Shown here piece after piece: positions 7,885-19,527 of a DNA stretch of 42,984 nucleotides. The notes beneath the pieces are model-generated. The model was not told the DNA's origin, did no database searches, and saw only the letters and a list, made by a program, of their open reading frames with translations. Location: NCBI GenBank assembly GCA_013697045.1, contig JACCXJ010000173.1:1-42984 (forward strand), read 5' to 3'. The stretch is from Gammaproteobacteria bacterium (lineage in GTDB: Bacteria; Pseudomonadota; Gammaproteobacteria; JACCXJ01). Position 1 is the first letter of the stretch. Every line of letters starts with the position of its first letter. The translations under genes and the position numbers were made by a program.

Positions 7885-8226
7885 CTAGAGGGGGGACTTG
7901 ACGGTGCCCTTGGGGACCGTATTGGAGATGGCCTGGCGCTGGACCTTGACCTTGATGTCGCCGCCGAGATCGATGAGCACGAAATTGTCGCCCACGTCCA
8001 TGATCTTACCGAGCAGCCCGCCGCTGGTCACGACCTCATCGCCCCTGGTGAGCGATTCGAGCATCTTCTTCTGTTCCTTGGCGCGCTTGTTCTGGGGGCG
8101 GATCAGCATCAGGTAGATGAGCCCGAGGAGGAACACGATGGGGAGCATCTCGACGAAGGCGGCCAGCCCCGAAGACCCCCCCGCTCCAGAACCCTGCGCA
8201 TAGGCGTCGGCGATCAAAAATTCCAT
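7885..8226 (-). CDS. yajC: Preprotein translocase subunit YajC
   Basis: 113 residues with one N-terminal membrane helix (MLPIVFLLGLIYLMLIRPQN) and a cytoplasmic domain containing LTRGDEVVTSGGLLGKI, the YajC hallmark. It is an accessory subunit of the SecDF complex. It lies between tgt (171-nt gap) and secD (21-nt gap), as in E. coli. Confidence 0.95.
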   Translation of the reverse strand: MEFLIADAYAQGSGAGGSSGLAAFVEMLPIVFLLGLIYLMLIRPQNKRAKEQKKMLESLTRGDEVVTSGGLLGKIMDVGDNFVLIDLGGDIKVKVQRQAISNTVPKGTVKSPL

Positions 8227-8397
8227 TCCACTGTCTCTGTGGTTGATTACTGTGATTGATTAAGGCTCATGCGCCTGAGGCCGGCCTCGGCGCGGCGGAT
8301 CGGCTCTCCTCCGCTGCCGGTGCGGCGCCGCAGCCGAGCGGGGAAGGCGGACGGAGCGCGGATGCGCCGGAGGATTCGGCTCGCGGTTACCACGTGA

Positions 8398-10594
<2,197 letters not shown>

Positions 10595-10655
10595 CAGGCG
10601 AATGATAAACGATGCCACACCAGCGTCTGCGATCGATTTTCGGGCCACCGTTTCT

Positions 10656-10661
10656 TATACT
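10656..10661 (+). promoter_or_regulatory. -10 element of the tRNA-Leu promoter
   Basis: TATACT lies 11 nt before the mature tRNA 5' end, followed by a GC-rich discriminator (GCGCGGCTCGG) typical of stringently controlled stable-RNA promoters. No convincing -35 hexamer is seen. Confidence 0.5.
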
Positions 10662-10672
10662 GCGCGGCTCGG

Positions 10673-10759
10673 GCCGAGGTGGCGGAACTGGTAGACGCGC
10701 TGGACTCAAAATCCAGTGGGGGCGACCCCGTGAGAGTTCGATTCTCTCTCTCGGCACCA
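10673..10759 (+). tRNA. tRNA-Leu (anticodon CAA)
   Basis: 87 nt with encoded CCA. The acceptor strands GCCGAGG and TCTCGGC pair (one G-U). The D-arm contains GGTAGACGCGCTGG. The anticodon stem CTGGA/TCCAG encloses loop CTCAAAA, giving anticodon CAA. A long variable arm follows (GGGGGCGACCCC), then the T-loop GTTCGATTC. The long variable arm and discriminator A identify tRNA-Leu. Confidence 0.95.
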
Positions 10760-10850
10760 AGTAAAATGAAGTAGTTACGAGGTATGGCAGGGCTGGGAGA
10801 GGATGGTAGCAGCGATTTCCCAGGACGTTTCCCAAAATTCCGCGAAACGC

Positions 10851-11225
10851 ATGACCAGGACCGTACTGATCTTCTGCGTCCTGTCGGTCGTCACGGCCGC
10901 CGGCGGGTGCGGGGAGGGCCGGCCAGAACCGAGCAACGCACCACAGGCCCCCAAGATCTCGGCAGGTTTCAAGGCCTACGTCGATCCCGTCACCGGCGAG
11001 ACCTTGGAGCGTCCCCACGAGATGGCGCCGGCTCTGGAGCTCGATGCCATGCACACCACCTCCGATCGTGGACTCCGCGAGATCGTGTCACCCGAGCCGG
11101 GCGGCGGGGTCAGCGTCGATCTCGAGGGGCGGTTTCGAGTACCCCTGGAAGCGACCGTCACGCCGGACCGACGCCCATCGATCCGACACCGCGACGTGCC
11201 GGAAGCCCCTCGAACCACGCCTTGA
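10851..11225 (+). CDS. Hypothetical lipoprotein
   Basis: 124 residues. From ATG 10851 it has a lipoprotein signal peptide (MTRTVLIFCVLSVVTAAGGC, lipobox Cys at residue 20). The mature protein includes AYVDPVTGETLERP and PSPEPGG-type text (EIVSPEPGGGVSVDLEGRF), a pattern I associate with uncharacterised gammaproteobacterial proteins found beside extracellular peptidases. The downstream metallopeptidase starts 62 nt later on the same strand, so the two may be co-expressed. No enzymatic motif is visible. Confidence 0.7.
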   Translation: MTRTVLIFCVLSVVTAAGGCGEGRPEPSNAPQAPKISAGFKAYVDPVTGETLERPHEMAPALELDAMHTTSDRGLREIVSPEPGGGVSVDLEGRFRVPLEATVTPDRRPSIRHRDVPEAPRTTP

Positions 11226-11287
11226 AATCGGACTCGGGGCCGCACGCACCTAGTCAGGAGTGGGTCCATGGGGAGGGAAGCGGATCC

Positions 11288-12631
11288 ATGGGGTGTGTCG
11301 CGAGGCTCCTTTGGCTCCTGACCCTCTTCAGCGCCGCCGTCGGCCCCGCCCCGGCCGCCGACATCAAGGTCATCAATCGCGACGGGCGCCTGGAGGGATT
11401 CAGGGACCGAAGCCCGCCGGACGTTGATTCTGCCATCGGCCTTAACCGGGGGGCGACGCTCGGCCGGCAGCGCCTCATCGCCTTTCGTGCCGCCGCCGCC
11501 ATCTGGGCCGAACGCATCCAGAGCTCCGTGCAGATCCGGATCGATGCGCGTTTCAATGCCGACGACCCCGATCTGCCGTGCGACGCATCGAGCGCGGTCT
11601 TGGGGGCCGCGGGCCCGAACTCCGCGCACCGCGACTTCCTCGGGGCACGCATCGCGAAGACCTGGTACGTTCAGGCCCTGGCGAATGCCCTGGCCGGACG
11701 GGACCTCGCGCCGGGACAGAGCGATATCGACGCGGAATTCAACAGCGACGTGGGCACGACCTGCGCGTTTCCCGATGTCTGGTATTACGGGCTCGACGGC
11801 CGGCCGCCCGGAACCAAGATCGACTTTGTGACCGTGGCCTTGCACGAGCTCGGGCACGGCCTGGGCTTCCTGTCCTTGGTGGATCTCAAGACCGGCGAGA
11901 GATTCAAGGGCCTGAACGATATCTACATGCGCCGGCTGCAGAACACGAGCACCGGCAGGCGCTACCCGGAGATGACGGACCGCGAGCGCGTGCGCGCGAG
12001 CAGTAGCGGCAGGGCCCTCAGGTGGACTGGCGGGCGAGTGGTCGCCGCGAGCACGCTCCTCGGTGCTGGGGTGGATCGGAGCGGGCGGGTCCGGATGTAC
12101 GCGCCGAGGCCCCAAGAGCCTGGGTCCTCGGTGTCGCACTTCAGCACCTCGCTGTTCCCGAACCAGTTGCTGGAGCCGATGTATACCGGCCCGGACCACG
12201 TCCCGGACCTCGAGCTGCCGCTCCTGCTCGACCTCGGTTGGAAGCCTGCGGGCGCCGATCTGTCGATCGTCGTCGTCGATACCCCCGATCCGGTGCCGCA
12301 GGGTGGCACGCTGACCTATGACATCACCGTCCTGAACGGTGGCCCCGGGGCCGCGACCAACGTCACCCTCACCGATATCCTGCCGGGTGGGGTGGGCTTC
12401 GTCTCGGCGAGCCCGAGCCAGGGGACGTGCACAGGGACGGCGACCGTGATCTGCACCCTGGGGGAGGTGGCGAACGGGGCCGCCGTAACCGTCTCTACCC
12501 AAGTCCTGGCCAACGTCGTCGGATCGCTGACCAACAGCGCCGCGGTCAGCGCGGAGCGCGATTCCAACCCCGCGAACAACACCGCGGCCGCGACGACCAC
12601 CGTGAACGGGGTGCCCCCGGCGCTCCCATGA
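11288..12631 (+). CDS. Secreted zinc metallopeptidase-like protein with DUF11 domain
   Basis: 447 residues. The signal peptide (GCVARLLWLLTLFSAAVGPA, cleavage near PAPAADI) is followed by a domain with VALHELGHGLGFL at about residues 190-202, an HExxHxxGF zinc-binding signature. From about residue 320 there is a DUF11 repeat (GADLSIVVVDTPDPVPQGG, LTYDITVLNGGPGAATNVTL), a Greek-key adhesion-like domain common on cell-surface proteins. The start at 11288 has a purine-rich GGGAGGGAAG upstream. It probably acts outside the cell or at the surface; the substrate is unknown. It ends 35 nt before the convergent yqeC. Confidence 0.75.
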   Translation: MGCVARLLWLLTLFSAAVGPAPAADIKVINRDGRLEGFRDRSPPDVDSAIGLNRGATLGRQRLIAFRAAAAIWAERIQSSVQIRIDARFNADDPDLPCDASSAVLGAAGPNSAHRDFLGARIAKTWYVQALANALAGRDLAPGQSDIDAEFNSDVGTTCAFPDVWYYGLDGRPPGTKIDFVTVALHELGHGLGFLSLVDLKTGERFKGLNDIYMRRLQNTSTGRRYPEMTDRERVRASSSGRALRWTGGRVVAASTLLGAGVDRSGRVRMYAPRPQEPGSSVSHFSTSLFPNQLLEPMYTGPDHVPDLELPLLLDLGWKPAGADLSIVVVDTPDPVPQGGTLTYDITVLNGGPGAATNVTLTDILPGGVGFVSASPSQGTCTGTATVICTLGEVANGAAVTVSTQVLANVVGSLTNSAAVSAERDSNPANNTAAATTTVNGVPPALP

Positions 12632-12666
12632 AGTTTTATTTATACGGGCGCTCGACCCGGGGTCGA

Positions 12667-13440
12667 TCAGCGCGCCACGATCTCGACGAGGGGCGAATCG
12701 GCTTCCATGGAGGCCAGAATTACGCGGTCGAAACGGCGCGTCAAGGCCAGCGCCCAGCGCGCCGCCTGGCGCGCGACCACCGCGATCTCATCGTTGTCCA
12801 CCATGTTGATGAGGGGAACCATGGTCGCCTTCCCGGCCCCCTTGAGCGCCCCTTGCTCATCGGCGAGCAAGCGCGCCACGAGGTCCGGCGTGATGATGTC
12901 GCCGGGTTGGGCACCGGTGATTGCGGTGATCCGATCGACGCGATGCGCGATGTCCTCGCGCAGGCGCTCGCCGATGGCGCGCGCCGAGACCACCGGGATC
13001 ACGGTATCGACCCCCTCGGGGAGCTGAGGCTCGTCCGGATCGGGGGCCTTGATCCATCGCGATCGCGCTCCGTCGGCCTTGACCAGTGTGACATCGAAAC
13101 CGGCGCTTTCATGGATCCGCCTTACCTCTCCGGGTGGGAGGCCCGCGAGCCGGTCCGATTTGTCCGAGGGACGGGCGAAGGCCACGATGCGGTGCTGCTG
13201 CGCTTGGTCGACGAGCGCCGGGAGCGCGCTTGTCGCGGCGACGATCACATGGGCACCGAGGTCTTCGGGGAACGGCGGGATGGCCACGGTCGCGGTGATG
13301 CCGATACGACCCGCGTGGGCCCGCGCCAGCCGGTAGAGGGTGGTCTTCTTACCCCCCGCGCCGACCAGCGCCACGAGCCCGCGCGTCGCGGCCAGGGCTT
13401 CCAAGAGCGCCTCGCGATCTCGCTCGGTCGAGTCACTCAC
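12667..13440 (-). CDS. yqeC: YqeC-like selenium-dependent hydroxylase accessory protein
   Basis: 257 residues. The N-terminal P-loop-like GAGGKKTTLYRLARAH, ATVAIPPFP, VKADGARSRWIKAPD and ITGAQPGDIITPDLVARLL motifs match the YqeC family linked to selenium-dependent molybdenum hydroxylases. No molybdenum hydroxylase lies in the window, so the partner must be elsewhere or the role may differ. Its start overlaps the stop of the upstream BNR-repeat gene by 8 nt, implying co-translation. Confidence 0.8.
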   Translation of the reverse strand: MSDSTERDREALLEALAATRGLVALVGAGGKKTTLYRLARAHAGRIGITATVAIPPFPEDLGAHVIVAATSALPALVDQAQQHRIVAFARPSDKSDRLAGLPPGEVRRIHESAGFDVTLVKADGARSRWIKAPDPDEPQLPEGVDTVIPVVSARAIGERLREDIAHRVDRITAITGAQPGDIITPDLVARLLADEQGALKGAGKATMVPLINMVDNDEIAVVARQAARWALALTRRFDRVILASMEADSPLVEIVAR

Positions 13441-14509
13441 AGACGCTGACCTGCACGGACAGGATCCGCGGCAGAAAGCTCGCGAGCAACTCCCAATGCG
13501 CGCCCAGATCGCGGCTGGCGAAGAGATGGCCGCTGGAGGTGCCGAAGTAAACGCCGCAGGGGTCGAGCCCGTCGGTGGCCAGTGCCTCTCTCAGGACGGT
13601 GATGTAGACGTGCTCCTGCGGAAGCCCTCGGGTCTGTGGCTCCCAGCGTCGTCCCCCATCACCGCTGCGATAGACGCAGAGCTTCCGTCCGACGGTGGTG
13701 CGCATGTGCTGGCTCTCCTCCGGGATCACGAATACGCTGTCCGGGTCGGAGGGACAGGGGGCGATCGCGTAACCGAAGTCGCTCGGGAGGCCCGCGGTGA
13801 TCTCCGTCCAGCTCTCGCCCCGGTCGTCGCTGCGATAGGTACCGTTGTAGCACTGCCGGTAGAGGCGCTCGGGGCGGGCCGGGTGCATGACCAGACGGTG
13901 AATGTTATGGCCGGTCTCGGGACAGGGGCTCGGGAGGTTGTGCGCCCGTACGCCGCGGTTGATGGGACGGAAGCCCACCCCCCGATCGTCGGAGCGGAAC
14001 GCGCCACCGGCCGAGACCGCGGCATAGATGCGGCGCGCGTCGGTGGGGTCCACGTAGATCGAATGGACCGCGAATCCCCCGCGTGCCGGCTCCCAGGTCG
14101 GGCGCGTCGGGTGATCGTTCAACCCTCCCACGGGCTCGAAACGCTCCCCGTGATCCGTGCTCACGAAGAGACCCGGCGGATCGATGCCGGCATACATCAC
14201 CCCGGGGGCATCCCGAGGTCCCGGCGCCAGGAACCAGATGGCCTCGAGGGAAGGTCCCTGGCGACCGGGCGCATGGCAGGGGGCGCGATCGAGGGCCTTC
14301 CAGCTCCGCCCACCGTCGTCGCTGCGATGGACCTGCGCCCCCCAGATCGGGTGGTTCGCCGCAGCATACCCGCGTCGCGGCAGACGCGGGTCGAGCCAGG
14401 CATGAGACACCTCGTAGCCGGCGATCCGAGGCCCCTCGATCGACCATCGCCGCCGATCGCGATCGGAGCGAAAGCAAAAAAGACCCTTCTGAGTACCGAC
14501 GAGCACCAC
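13433..14509 (-). CDS. BNR/sialidase-type beta-propeller protein
   Basis: 358 residues. It contains several Asp-box-like repeats (HRSDDGGRSWKAL, VSTDHGERFEPV, FRSDDRGVGF, YRSDDRGESWTEI, YRSGDGGRRWEPQ, FASRDLGAHWELL), giving a six- or seven-bladed propeller similar to sortilin/VPS10 or photosystem-assembly-type BNR proteins. No signal peptide is visible, so it is probably cytoplasmic. It begins with GTG at 14509 (MVLVGTQKGLF). It is translationally coupled to yqeC by an 8-nt overlap. Enzyme activity cannot be inferred; Asp-boxes are structural. Confidence 0.8.
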   Translation of the reverse strand: MVLVGTQKGLFCFRSDRDRRRWSIEGPRIAGYEVSHAWLDPRLPRRGYAAANHPIWGAQVHRSDDGGRSWKALDRAPCHAPGRQGPSLEAIWFLAPGPRDAPGVMYAGIDPPGLFVSTDHGERFEPVGGLNDHPTRPTWEPARGGFAVHSIYVDPTDARRIYAAVSAGGAFRSDDRGVGFRPINRGVRAHNLPSPCPETGHNIHRLVMHPARPERLYRQCYNGTYRSDDRGESWTEITAGLPSDFGYAIAPCPSDPDSVFVIPEESQHMRTTVGRKLCVYRSGDGGRRWEPQTRGLPQEHVYITVLREALATDGLDPCGVYFGTSSGHLFASRDLGAHWELLASFLPRILSVQVSVCE

Positions 14510-14613
14510 GCAATGCCGTTCGAGTGACAGATCGATTGCCCTGGCAGGACCGAATGGTGATCTGACGCGATCCTGTCGCGCCCGTCAATCACTCGGAAGG
14601 GGGGAAGGTGGGA

Positions 14614-15990
14614 TCAGTGCAAGGATGTCCCCACCTTTATCACCGTCTCCCGGTCGCGGGTATCGACGGTGCGCATCATCACCGGGCGCCGCCACACCCG
14701 ATGGATGTATTCGAGGACCCTGCGGGCATGCTCGATGTCGAGGCCGCGCCGGTCGCCGCCATGGTCCTGGGTCAGTTCCAGGCTGCCGTCGTTGCCGAGG
14801 GACGCCACCGAGATGCGCGGCGCGCCGAAGTGGTAGCGTGGGGCCAGGAGCTCTTCGCGCAGCGCGTCGATGTCCCAGTCGCCGACCTTGATCTCACCGT
14901 TGCGCCTGGCCTGGAAGCGAAACAGCCCGAGCTCACGGGCCAGCTCCGCGTCCAGATAGTTGTGCAGGAAGCTGCAATCGTCTTCTTCGCGCATGATGCG
15001 GCGCGCGGCGTCGAGGCCTTTGTCTTCGATGATCTTCTCCCACAGCGCGAATCCCAGGTGGTAGGGGTTGACGGAGAGCGCGATCTCGCGATCCCCGGCA
15101 AACGGCCTCACCACGTCGGAATGCGCCTTCAAGGCGTCGAGATAGACATGATTGGGCAGGAAGCCGGCCTCCCGCAAGAGCCGCGCGTGCCAATACGAGG
15201 CCCAGCCCTCGTTCATGATGTGGCAGGCGAATACCGGGTGGAAGTAATACGATTCCTCGCGCACGGCCAGGAAGATGTCGCGCTCCCAGTCCTCCATCTC
15301 GGGCGCGTAGTGGGCAATGAACCACAGGAGATCGGACTCCGGGTGCGGTGGGATCGAAACGCGCGCGTGCTCGCGGCCCATCGCTGGCGGCTGGTCCTCC
15401 CCCGGCAGGGTCTCGAAGCGCTTACGAAAGCCCTCGATCGTTCGTGGCTCCCGAGCCTTTGGTTTTTCGGGGTAGCGCGGGCGTGTCAATCGCTGATGGT
15501 CGTCGATGTGCTGTTCCAGGGCCAGCGCGGCATCCAAGACCGCCTCGACGCGGTTCTGACCGTACTCGGCGATGGCGTTCTCGATCTGATGGGCGTGGGT
15601 GGCAGCCTGCTCCACCACGTGAAAACCGACCTGTTCCTGGGCGCGCTTGAACAGCAGGTTGTTCTTCGAGAAGTCCGCGTGGCCGAGGACGTGGGCGATG
15701 ACCAGGGTGTTCTCCTGCACGCTGTTGGTGTTGGCCAGATAGGCCCGTCCAGGATTGCCCGGGAACACCACCTCGAAGATCTTGGAGTGGCCCATGCGGT
15801 GTTGGACCAGTTGATAGATGTAGCGCACCCCGAAGGACCAGTGCGGCATGCGCACTGGCAGGCCATAGACCGCCACCTCCATCATGAAGCTCGGTGGGAC
15901 CACCTCGAAATCGACCTCATAAAAATCGAGCCCGAGGTCGCGGGCCATGGCCTCTATGGGAGCGCGATAGGTGTCGGCGGTCCTTTGCAT
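14614..15990 (-). CDS. SpoVR family protein (YcgB-like)
   Basis: 458 residues. The family motifs DFYEVDFEVVPPSFMMEVA, YGLPVRMPHWSFG, NEGWASYWHARLL and VNPYHLGFALWEKI mark a SpoVR/YcgB protein of unknown biochemical role. Its genes co-occur with prkA (yeaG) and yeaH, and the three are consecutive here. It begins 3 nt after the yeaH stop. The set is known as a starvation/stationary-phase stress module in Enterobacteria. Confidence 0.93.
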   Translation of the reverse strand: MQRTADTYRAPIEAMARDLGLDFYEVDFEVVPPSFMMEVAVYGLPVRMPHWSFGVRYIYQLVQHRMGHSKIFEVVFPGNPGRAYLANTNSVQENTLVIAHVLGHADFSKNNLLFKRAQEQVGFHVVEQAATHAHQIENAIAEYGQNRVEAVLDAALALEQHIDDHQRLTRPRYPEKPKAREPRTIEGFRKRFETLPGEDQPPAMGREHARVSIPPHPESDLLWFIAHYAPEMEDWERDIFLAVREESYYFHPVFACHIMNEGWASYWHARLLREAGFLPNHVYLDALKAHSDVVRPFAGDREIALSVNPYHLGFALWEKIIEDKGLDAARRIMREEDDCSFLHNYLDAELARELGLFRFQARRNGEIKVGDWDIDALREELLAPRYHFGAPRISVASLGNDGSLELTQDHGGDRRGLDIEHARRVLEYIHRVWRRPVMMRTVDTRDRETVIKVGTSLH

Positions 15991-15993
15991 CGT

Positions 15994-17193
15994 TTAGGCG
16001 GCCTCGGCACCCGCCTGCTGCTTGAAGAATCGGCGGATGCTGGGCCAGATGTCCTCATGGCTCTGCAAGGGAAAGCTGCCGATAGGGAGGTCGACGGTGG
16101 CGAGGTCGTGGAACAGGGCCCCCATCTGGGTGTCGAGGGCCTCGCTGGCGGCGTGGCTGATCTCCACGTAGCCGATGAAGTTCAGCAAGGCGCCCAGTTG
16201 CTGCAACGCCGCCGCGGTGGGCTCGCGGTCTTCGATGAAGTTATCGCCGTCCGAGGCGTAGAACAGATAGGCGTTGTAGCGAGCGGGGCTGTAGCGCTCG
16301 TGCAGGATGTCGAGCGCCAGGGTGAACGCGCTCGAGGCCTGGGTGCCGCCCTGGGCCGTCACGCGGAAGAACTCCGCCTCGGAGAACTCCCAGGCCATGG
16401 CCGTGTGGGCGATGAACACCGTGTTGATCTCGTGATACTGACGCCTGAGCCCCTGCAGGGCCCAAAAGAAGAAGGTCTTGGCGAGCTTGCGGTCTGCTTC
16501 CTCCATGCTGGAGGAGGCATCGAGCAGGAAGAAGATCACGGCGCGGGTCGCCGGGCGGCGGCGCCGCGCGAGCTGGCGAAAGCGCAGGTCCTCGTTCGAG
16601 AACTCCGGCCCGTCGTGCTGGACCGAGCGGCGCTTGATGGCCTCTTTCAGGGTACGGCGCCGATCGAGCCGCGAACGCACGCCGCGCCGGTCCCAACCCT
16701 CGCGCACGTATTGCTCATCGACCAGCGCGTCGCCGGGCCGCGGCTCGAGGTTCGGCAGCTCCAACTCCTCCCACAGCCAATCGACGATGTCGTCGATCTT
16801 GAGCTCCAGGACCAGCTCGAATCCGCCCATTTCGGACCCGCCGCCGCGGTCCCTGGGATCCAGGGGCGCCTGGCCGGGTCGCAACACGTCACCCGGTTTC
16901 ACCTGGCCGGGCTTACCCTGACCGACGGATTGCTGCGCCTCCGGATCGCGCAAACGAAAGCGGTAGTGATCGAGGAAGCGCACCGGGACCTGGACCGTGC
17001 GGTTGTCGGGACGCGAGATGACATCGGAGTTGGCGACGAGCTCCGGGAGATGTTCTTTGACGCTGTCCCGGACCTTGTCGTTGTGGCGCAGCCAATCGCG
17101 TGCCCCGCGAGAGAAGAGATCGTACCAATCGGCTTCTTTGGAGTCGTGCGACTGTTTGTCCTCGTCACTCCCAGAAGAGAAAATAGGGTTCAT
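15994..17193 (-). CDS. yeaH: YeaH/YhbH family protein (DUF444, VWA-like)
   Basis: 399 residues. The C-terminal half has a von Willebrand A-like fold with a DxSxS metal site (VIFFLLDASSSMEEADRK). The N-terminus (DNRTVQVPVRFLDHYRFR) and a Gly/Pro-rich linker with GQGKPGQVKPGD match DUF444. It is the usual partner of the PrkA kinase and lies between prkA and spoVR. It is followed 3 nt later by spoVR, so the pair is surely one transcript; a 166-nt gap separates it from prkA. Confidence 0.93.
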   Translation of the reverse strand: MNPIFSSGSDEDKQSHDSKEADWYDLFSRGARDWLRHNDKVRDSVKEHLPELVANSDVISRPDNRTVQVPVRFLDHYRFRLRDPEAQQSVGQGKPGQVKPGDVLRPGQAPLDPRDRGGGSEMGGFELVLELKIDDIVDWLWEELELPNLEPRPGDALVDEQYVREGWDRRGVRSRLDRRRTLKEAIKRRSVQHDGPEFSNEDLRFRQLARRRRPATRAVIFFLLDASSSMEEADRKLAKTFFFWALQGLRRQYHEINTVFIAHTAMAWEFSEAEFFRVTAQGGTQASSAFTLALDILHERYSPARYNAYLFYASDGDNFIEDREPTAAALQQLGALLNFIGYVEISHAASEALDTQMGALFHDLATVDLPIGSFPLQSHEDIWPSIRRFFKQQAGAEAA

Positions 17194-17359
17194 CGGCCCA
17201 TGCGCCTTCGCTTACCTCATCCCGTCGAATGATATGATTTACGATGGATGCAATGGCGCATCGATGTCAGGTCCGCCATTGTTTGTTTGCGCCCACCGGT
17301 CTCCGATCCCGCCCTACGAGCTTTTGGTTGTTCACACAGAGCTCGGGTCGTTCTCCATT

Positions 17360-19309
17360 TTATTCTTGAGACAGCAGGGTAGTGACATAATTCAACGCCT
17401 CCTTGGCACTGTGCTCGTCATAGCCGTATTCTTCCGCGAGCCGGCGCTGCACCGCCGAGATCTTCTGGCGTGCCTCCTCGTCGGGACGGGTCGTCGAGGT
17501 CACGAGCCGAAGCACATCGCGGCGCTCCTCGAACAGGTACTGCTCAATGGCCTGGTGCAGGCGCGCGTGCGAATCGAGGGTGAACTTCTCGCCCTGCTTG
17601 TACGCCACCATCGCCTTGCGTACCACCTCCTGGCGGAACGATACCTTGCCCGACTCCGAGATGTTGATCTTCTCTTCGACCGCGCGCTTGAAGCGTTCGT
17701 CGGGCGACCGCCGCTCGCCGGTGATGGGATCGACGATCTCGCGATGGTCCAGGGCCGCCTCCACCTCGTCGAGGTACTTCTCGAGCAGGCCCTGCGCCTC
17801 CTGCTCGAAGGAAGCGAACAGGGCCTTGTGGACGTCTTCTTTGACCCAGCGATTGTAGAAGTCCTTGCGGGCGATCACCAGGAAGTCCAGCCACTGGCGC
17901 TTCTGCTTGGCGTCCATGCGCGCATCGGAGTCGATGGCGTCCTTGAGCGCGAGCAACACCTCCATGGTGGTCAGGCTCCGTGCCTCGCTCTTGCTGATGG
18001 CCTTGGACAGGGCATTGATCACGAACCGCGGGCTCACCCCCGACATCCCTTCTTCGGGCGACTCACCGCGGATCCGCTCGACCTCCGAGGGGCTCACCCC
18101 CTCGACGTCCTCGCCGGCGTACAGCGACACCTTCTTGGTCAGATCGAGCCCCTCGCGCTCCGACTTGTGGACTCTTGTCAGCACCGCGAACACGGCCGCG
18201 ACCTGCAGCGCGTGCGGGTCGAGGTGGACCTCGCGGAAGTTGGGTGTGGCCGAGATGAGCTTGGTGTAGATGCGCGCCTCGTCCTTGTAAGACAGGGTGT
18301 AGGGCACCTTGACGATGACCATGCGATCCAAGAGGGCCTCGTTCTCGCGCTCTTGCAGGAACTTGTGGAACTCGGCGAGGTTGGTGTGTGCCAAGATCGT
18401 CTCGTCGAGGTAGATGAGCGGGAAGCGCGACACCTTGACGTTCTTTTCCTGGGTCAAGGTCAAGAGCAGATACAGGAACTCGCGCTTGACCTTGAGGATC
18501 TCGATCATCTCGAGCACCCCGCGGCTCGCGGCATAGACCGCCCCCGACCACGACCAGGCCCTGGGATCGCCTTCGTCGCCGTATTTGCTCACCTTCGAGA
18601 GGTCCACGGACCCGACCAGATCGGCGATGTCGGCGGTGGTGGGATCATGCGGCGCGTAGGTGCCGATCCCGCTGCGTCCGGCCTCGGAGATAAAGATGCG
18701 ATGCACGGGGAAGCGCATGAAATCGCCGCTGAACTCCTCCTCCATGCGCATGCGGCAGTAAGGACACACCTGCCCGGCGATCTCGACGCCGTAGGTCTCG
18801 CAGAAGTTGCCGCGCAGGGTGTGGGGTACGAGGTGCAGTGGGTTCTCGCTGGTCGGGCAGCCCCTGATCGCGTATAGGGCGCCATCGTCCGTGTGGGAGT
18901 ATTCTTCCAGGCCGCGCTTCAAGAGGATCACCATCGTCGACTTGCCCCCCGAGGGCGGGCCGAGCAGGAGCAAGAGCCTGCGTCCGACCTCGGAGCCCGC
19001 ACTCGCGGCCTTGAAGTAGTCGACGGCGCGCTCCAGGGCATCGTCGATCCCGAACAGCTCGTCGGCGAACAGGCTGCGCTGCTTGGGCTCCGTGTCTTCC
19101 TCACCGCCATTGAGACCGGCCCGCCGCAGCATGTCCCAGACGTACTGGTGACTGTTGCGCGTGAGGCCGTGAGGGCGTTGCGGCAAAACCTCGCCGAGGA
19201 AAGCCCCGAACGAACCTTCCCAATGCCGCGCCTGATGTTCCTTCGTGAACGCGGTCAGCGAATCGATGAACCGAGCCTGCGAATCGTTGGTCATGTGGTT
19301 CCCGGTCAT
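17360..19309 (-). CDS. prkA: PrkA family serine protein kinase (YeaG-like)
   Basis: 649 residues. The N-terminal AAA-type domain has a Walker A (LLGPPSGGKSTMVILLKRG, residues about 98-116), a Cys cluster (GQVCPYCRMRMEEEF) and a downstream YLDETILAHTNLAEF region; the C-terminal part is the PrkA kinase-like domain. It begins MTGNHMTNDS; an internal ATG 15 nt later is an alternative start. It heads the prkA-yeaH-spoVR set. In E. coli the orthologue is induced in nitrogen starvation and stationary phase. Confidence 0.95.
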   Translation of the reverse strand: MTGNHMTNDSQARFIDSLTAFTKEHQARHWEGSFGAFLGEVLPQRPHGLTRNSHQYVWDMLRRAGLNGGEEDTEPKQRSLFADELFGIDDALERAVDYFKAASAGSEVGRRLLLLLGPPSGGKSTMVILLKRGLEEYSHTDDGALYAIRGCPTSENPLHLVPHTLRGNFCETYGVEIAGQVCPYCRMRMEEEFSGDFMRFPVHRIFISEAGRSGIGTYAPHDPTTADIADLVGSVDLSKVSKYGDEGDPRAWSWSGAVYAASRGVLEMIEILKVKREFLYLLLTLTQEKNVKVSRFPLIYLDETILAHTNLAEFHKFLQERENEALLDRMVIVKVPYTLSYKDEARIYTKLISATPNFREVHLDPHALQVAAVFAVLTRVHKSEREGLDLTKKVSLYAGEDVEGVSPSEVERIRGESPEEGMSGVSPRFVINALSKAISKSEARSLTTMEVLLALKDAIDSDARMDAKQKRQWLDFLVIARKDFYNRWVKEDVHKALFASFEQEAQGLLEKYLDEVEAALDHREIVDPITGERRSPDERFKRAVEEKINISESGKVSFRQEVVRKAMVAYKQGEKFTLDSHARLHQAIEQYLFEERRDVLRLVTSTTRPDEEARQKISAVQRRLAEEYGYDEHSAKEALNYVTTLLSQE

Positions 19310-19527
19310 GAGACCTCCCTAGGGATCGACTGTCTTCCTGCTGCCCCTATGCTATACCAATCCCCCGTGCCTTGCCCGCCCAGTCGCAGTTTCTTGAATG
19401 CGCCCGCCAACGCGTTTCGGGCTTATCCAAAAGTTCCCTGCCTCTTCCTATCTTAGAACCACGTCTCGGGATAATAAACCCGTGCCGGGGGGGCGACCCG
19501 GAAGGCGGGGGAGGGGGCTGCCGGGGA

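Noticed and set aside
10976-12502. Minus-strand open frame opposite the metallopeptidase
   Set aside because: No motifs, low-complexity Arg/Pro/Ala composition; the plus strand has the HExxH signature, signal peptide and DUF11 domain.
14608-17232. Long plus-strand open frame (874 codons) opposite spoVR and yeaH
   Set aside because: Antisense shadow caused by high-GC codon bias; the minus strand carries clear family motifs over the same stretch.
19355-19400. Sigma-54 promoter for prkA
   Set aside because: A GGCACG-like -24 element exists on the minus strand but the -12 reads TTGG with spacing one base too long; not good enough to annotate.
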